From assembly GCF_002443255.2 (NCBI RefSeq), contig NW_019211460.1, positions 24,658,882 to 24,722,881 on the forward strand: a stretch of DNA of 64,000 bases, given 5' to 3'. Both the position numbers and the translations under genes were made by a program. Every line of letters begins with the position of its first letter. The first letter of the stretch is position 1. The notes beneath the pieces were generated by a model. It ran no database searches. It saw only the letters and a program-made list of their open reading frames with translations, and was not told the DNA's origin. This document shows positions 63,245-64,000 of the stretch, one piece after another. The DNA comes from Varroa destructor. Taxonomy: Eukaryota > Arthropoda > Arachnida > Mesostigmata > Varroidae.

Positions 63245-63652
63245 GTGACGCTAGATGTTTATGATCCGTGTGTTACTGACCAATGCCTTCTATCGGGCTA
63301 TACATCGGACGTACGCTATGTCCGATGCAATAGCAACAACAGTAACATTTATATTTTTGAATACTCCTCTAAGGGCGTAAACTGCGTAATATTACTGTTC
63401 TTTATCCTTACAAAATGCAACGGCGTAGAGCTATTACGAATTGTCAGCGGCACAGCTCTCTTTGTCTTCGTTCTTCATGTCTCCGTGGAACGTTTTTATC
63501 GGCAAATCATGGTGATTAAATCCATCACCTACACACGAATACGGCGAGCAGAAGAAACAGAAAAAGTATGCAGGCGTTGTGTGTGTGCCCCGCACGTTAT
63601 CAGGTATGATGAAACGATTTCTACGAAACGAGTTTGTTGTGGAGCAAAATAA
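63245..63652 (+). CDS. Exon-like open frame with GPCR TM3-like pattern (candidate)
   Basis: The frame is open for 135 codons from a GTG at 63245, so any true exon probably starts at an acceptor inside it. Two hydrophobic stretches are seen (about residues 45-56 and 63-81). Cys58 lies exactly 25 residues before Arg83 of the triplet Glu82-Arg83-Phe84, the spacing of Cys3.25 to Arg3.50 in class A GPCRs. Ser80 precedes it, Lys92 falls where many receptors have Lys in the second intracellular loop, and T-R-I-R-R-A (97-102) resembles the start of TM4. The usual Pro after DRY is Val, no TM2 motif is seen upstream, and the Ile after the triplet is one residue out of register. A donor CAG|GTATGA at 63603/63604 would end the exon. 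Codon first-position purines are modestly enriched. It could be a diverged receptor exon, a pseudogene remnant or coincidence. Confidence 0.15.
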   Translation: MTLDVYDPCVTDQCLLSGYTSDVRYVRCNSNNSNIYIFEYSSKGVNCVILLFFILTKCNGVELLRIVSGTALFVFVLHVSVERFYRQIMVIKSITYTRIRRAEETEKVCRRCVCAPHVIRYDETISTKRVCCGAK

Positions 63653-64000
63653 CACAACTGTCTGCTATTATTAATCAAAATAGAGTCACCTTCTAACTGA
63701 GCGTGTAATTCGCTGCGCAGTTCCCCCATAGGACGGATCTTGATTTCTAATAGACTGGTGATAATATGTCTCGCTTGAGCGACTTGCGAACACCATCACC
63801 TATCTATTACCTTTCATGTAGTAGAGTAATCATATACAGAGGTAAGCGGAAATAAGTAATGCAATTGCACGCATGAGGCGCAAACGGCCAGCTAAGAGTC
63901 CCCGTGTTGTTAATCACACGTTAACCGAGCTCTCAAGCTGACACGTTAACATCAGTACAAAGTTATCGCTCGATTTCATCAAATCAAGGTCCAGCACCAA

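Noticed and set aside
1..64000. CRISPR arrays, insertion sequences, bacterial operons, rRNA genes, telomeric arrays
   Set aside because: No regularly spaced repeats, no terminal inverted repeats with a transposase frame, no packed genes with ribosome sites, no rRNA-like conserved stretches and no TTAGG arrays were seen.

Overview
The window reads as non-coding nuclear DNA from an animal, most likely an arthropod; a mite or other chelicerate is only a guess from texture. By eye the base composition is moderate (mid-40s % GC). Di-, tri- and tetranucleotide microsatellites are scattered throughout, degenerate trinucleotide tracts are common, and there are A/T runs. There is no operon structure, no run of closely packed genes and no ribosome-binding-site pattern. 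The sequence fits a stretch of intergenic DNA or a very long intron. No protein-coding gene could be identified with confidence.

Open-frame length gives no evidence of genes. With stops at about 3 in 64 codons, a random two-stranded window of this size should have a longest open frame near 180 codons and about ten frames of 130 or more. The longest here is about 190 codons (31907-32479, minus) and roughly a dozen exceed 130. Any real coding sequence must therefore be short exons, and these had to be judged on composition, start context, splice signals and resemblance to known folds. I list thirteen weak candidates, all below 0.25 confidence.

Layout. 1-16.5 kb: no gene supported; simple repeats and G runs. 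16.5-17.2 kb: stop-poor patch with codon-phased open frames on both strands. 17.2-34 kb: mostly featureless, with a pyrimidine tract near 24.1 kb, a candidate first exon at 26.5 kb, a GC-rich patch at 28.4-29.5 kb and a (GTA)n array at 32.9 kb. 34.1 kb: a charged open frame. 36.4 kb: a tRNA/SINE-like fragment. 37.0-38.4 kb: a conspicuous GC-rich block of degenerate trinucleotide and tetranucleotide repeats. 38.4-48.2 kb: featureless apart from (GGC)n, (AT)n and (CA)n arrays. 48.2-50.3 kb and 53.3 kb: small open frames, two of them with strong start context. 54.7 and 56.0 kb: hairpins. 58.3-59.5 kb and 63.2-63.6 kb: further exon-like frames.

The strongest non-random signal is a perfect 21-bp inverted repeat with a 4-nt loop at 56039-56084. 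It runs into nine T residues and has a TATA-like element about 25 nt upstream, the layout of a Pol III hairpin RNA or a very stable foldback. The most interesting coding hint is 63245-63652. Its translation has a cysteine 25 residues before an E-R-F triplet inside a hydrophobic segment, followed by a basic loop and a good splice donor, as in TM3 and the second intracellular loop of class A GPCRs. Both are hypotheses from reading the sequence, not confirmed genes.
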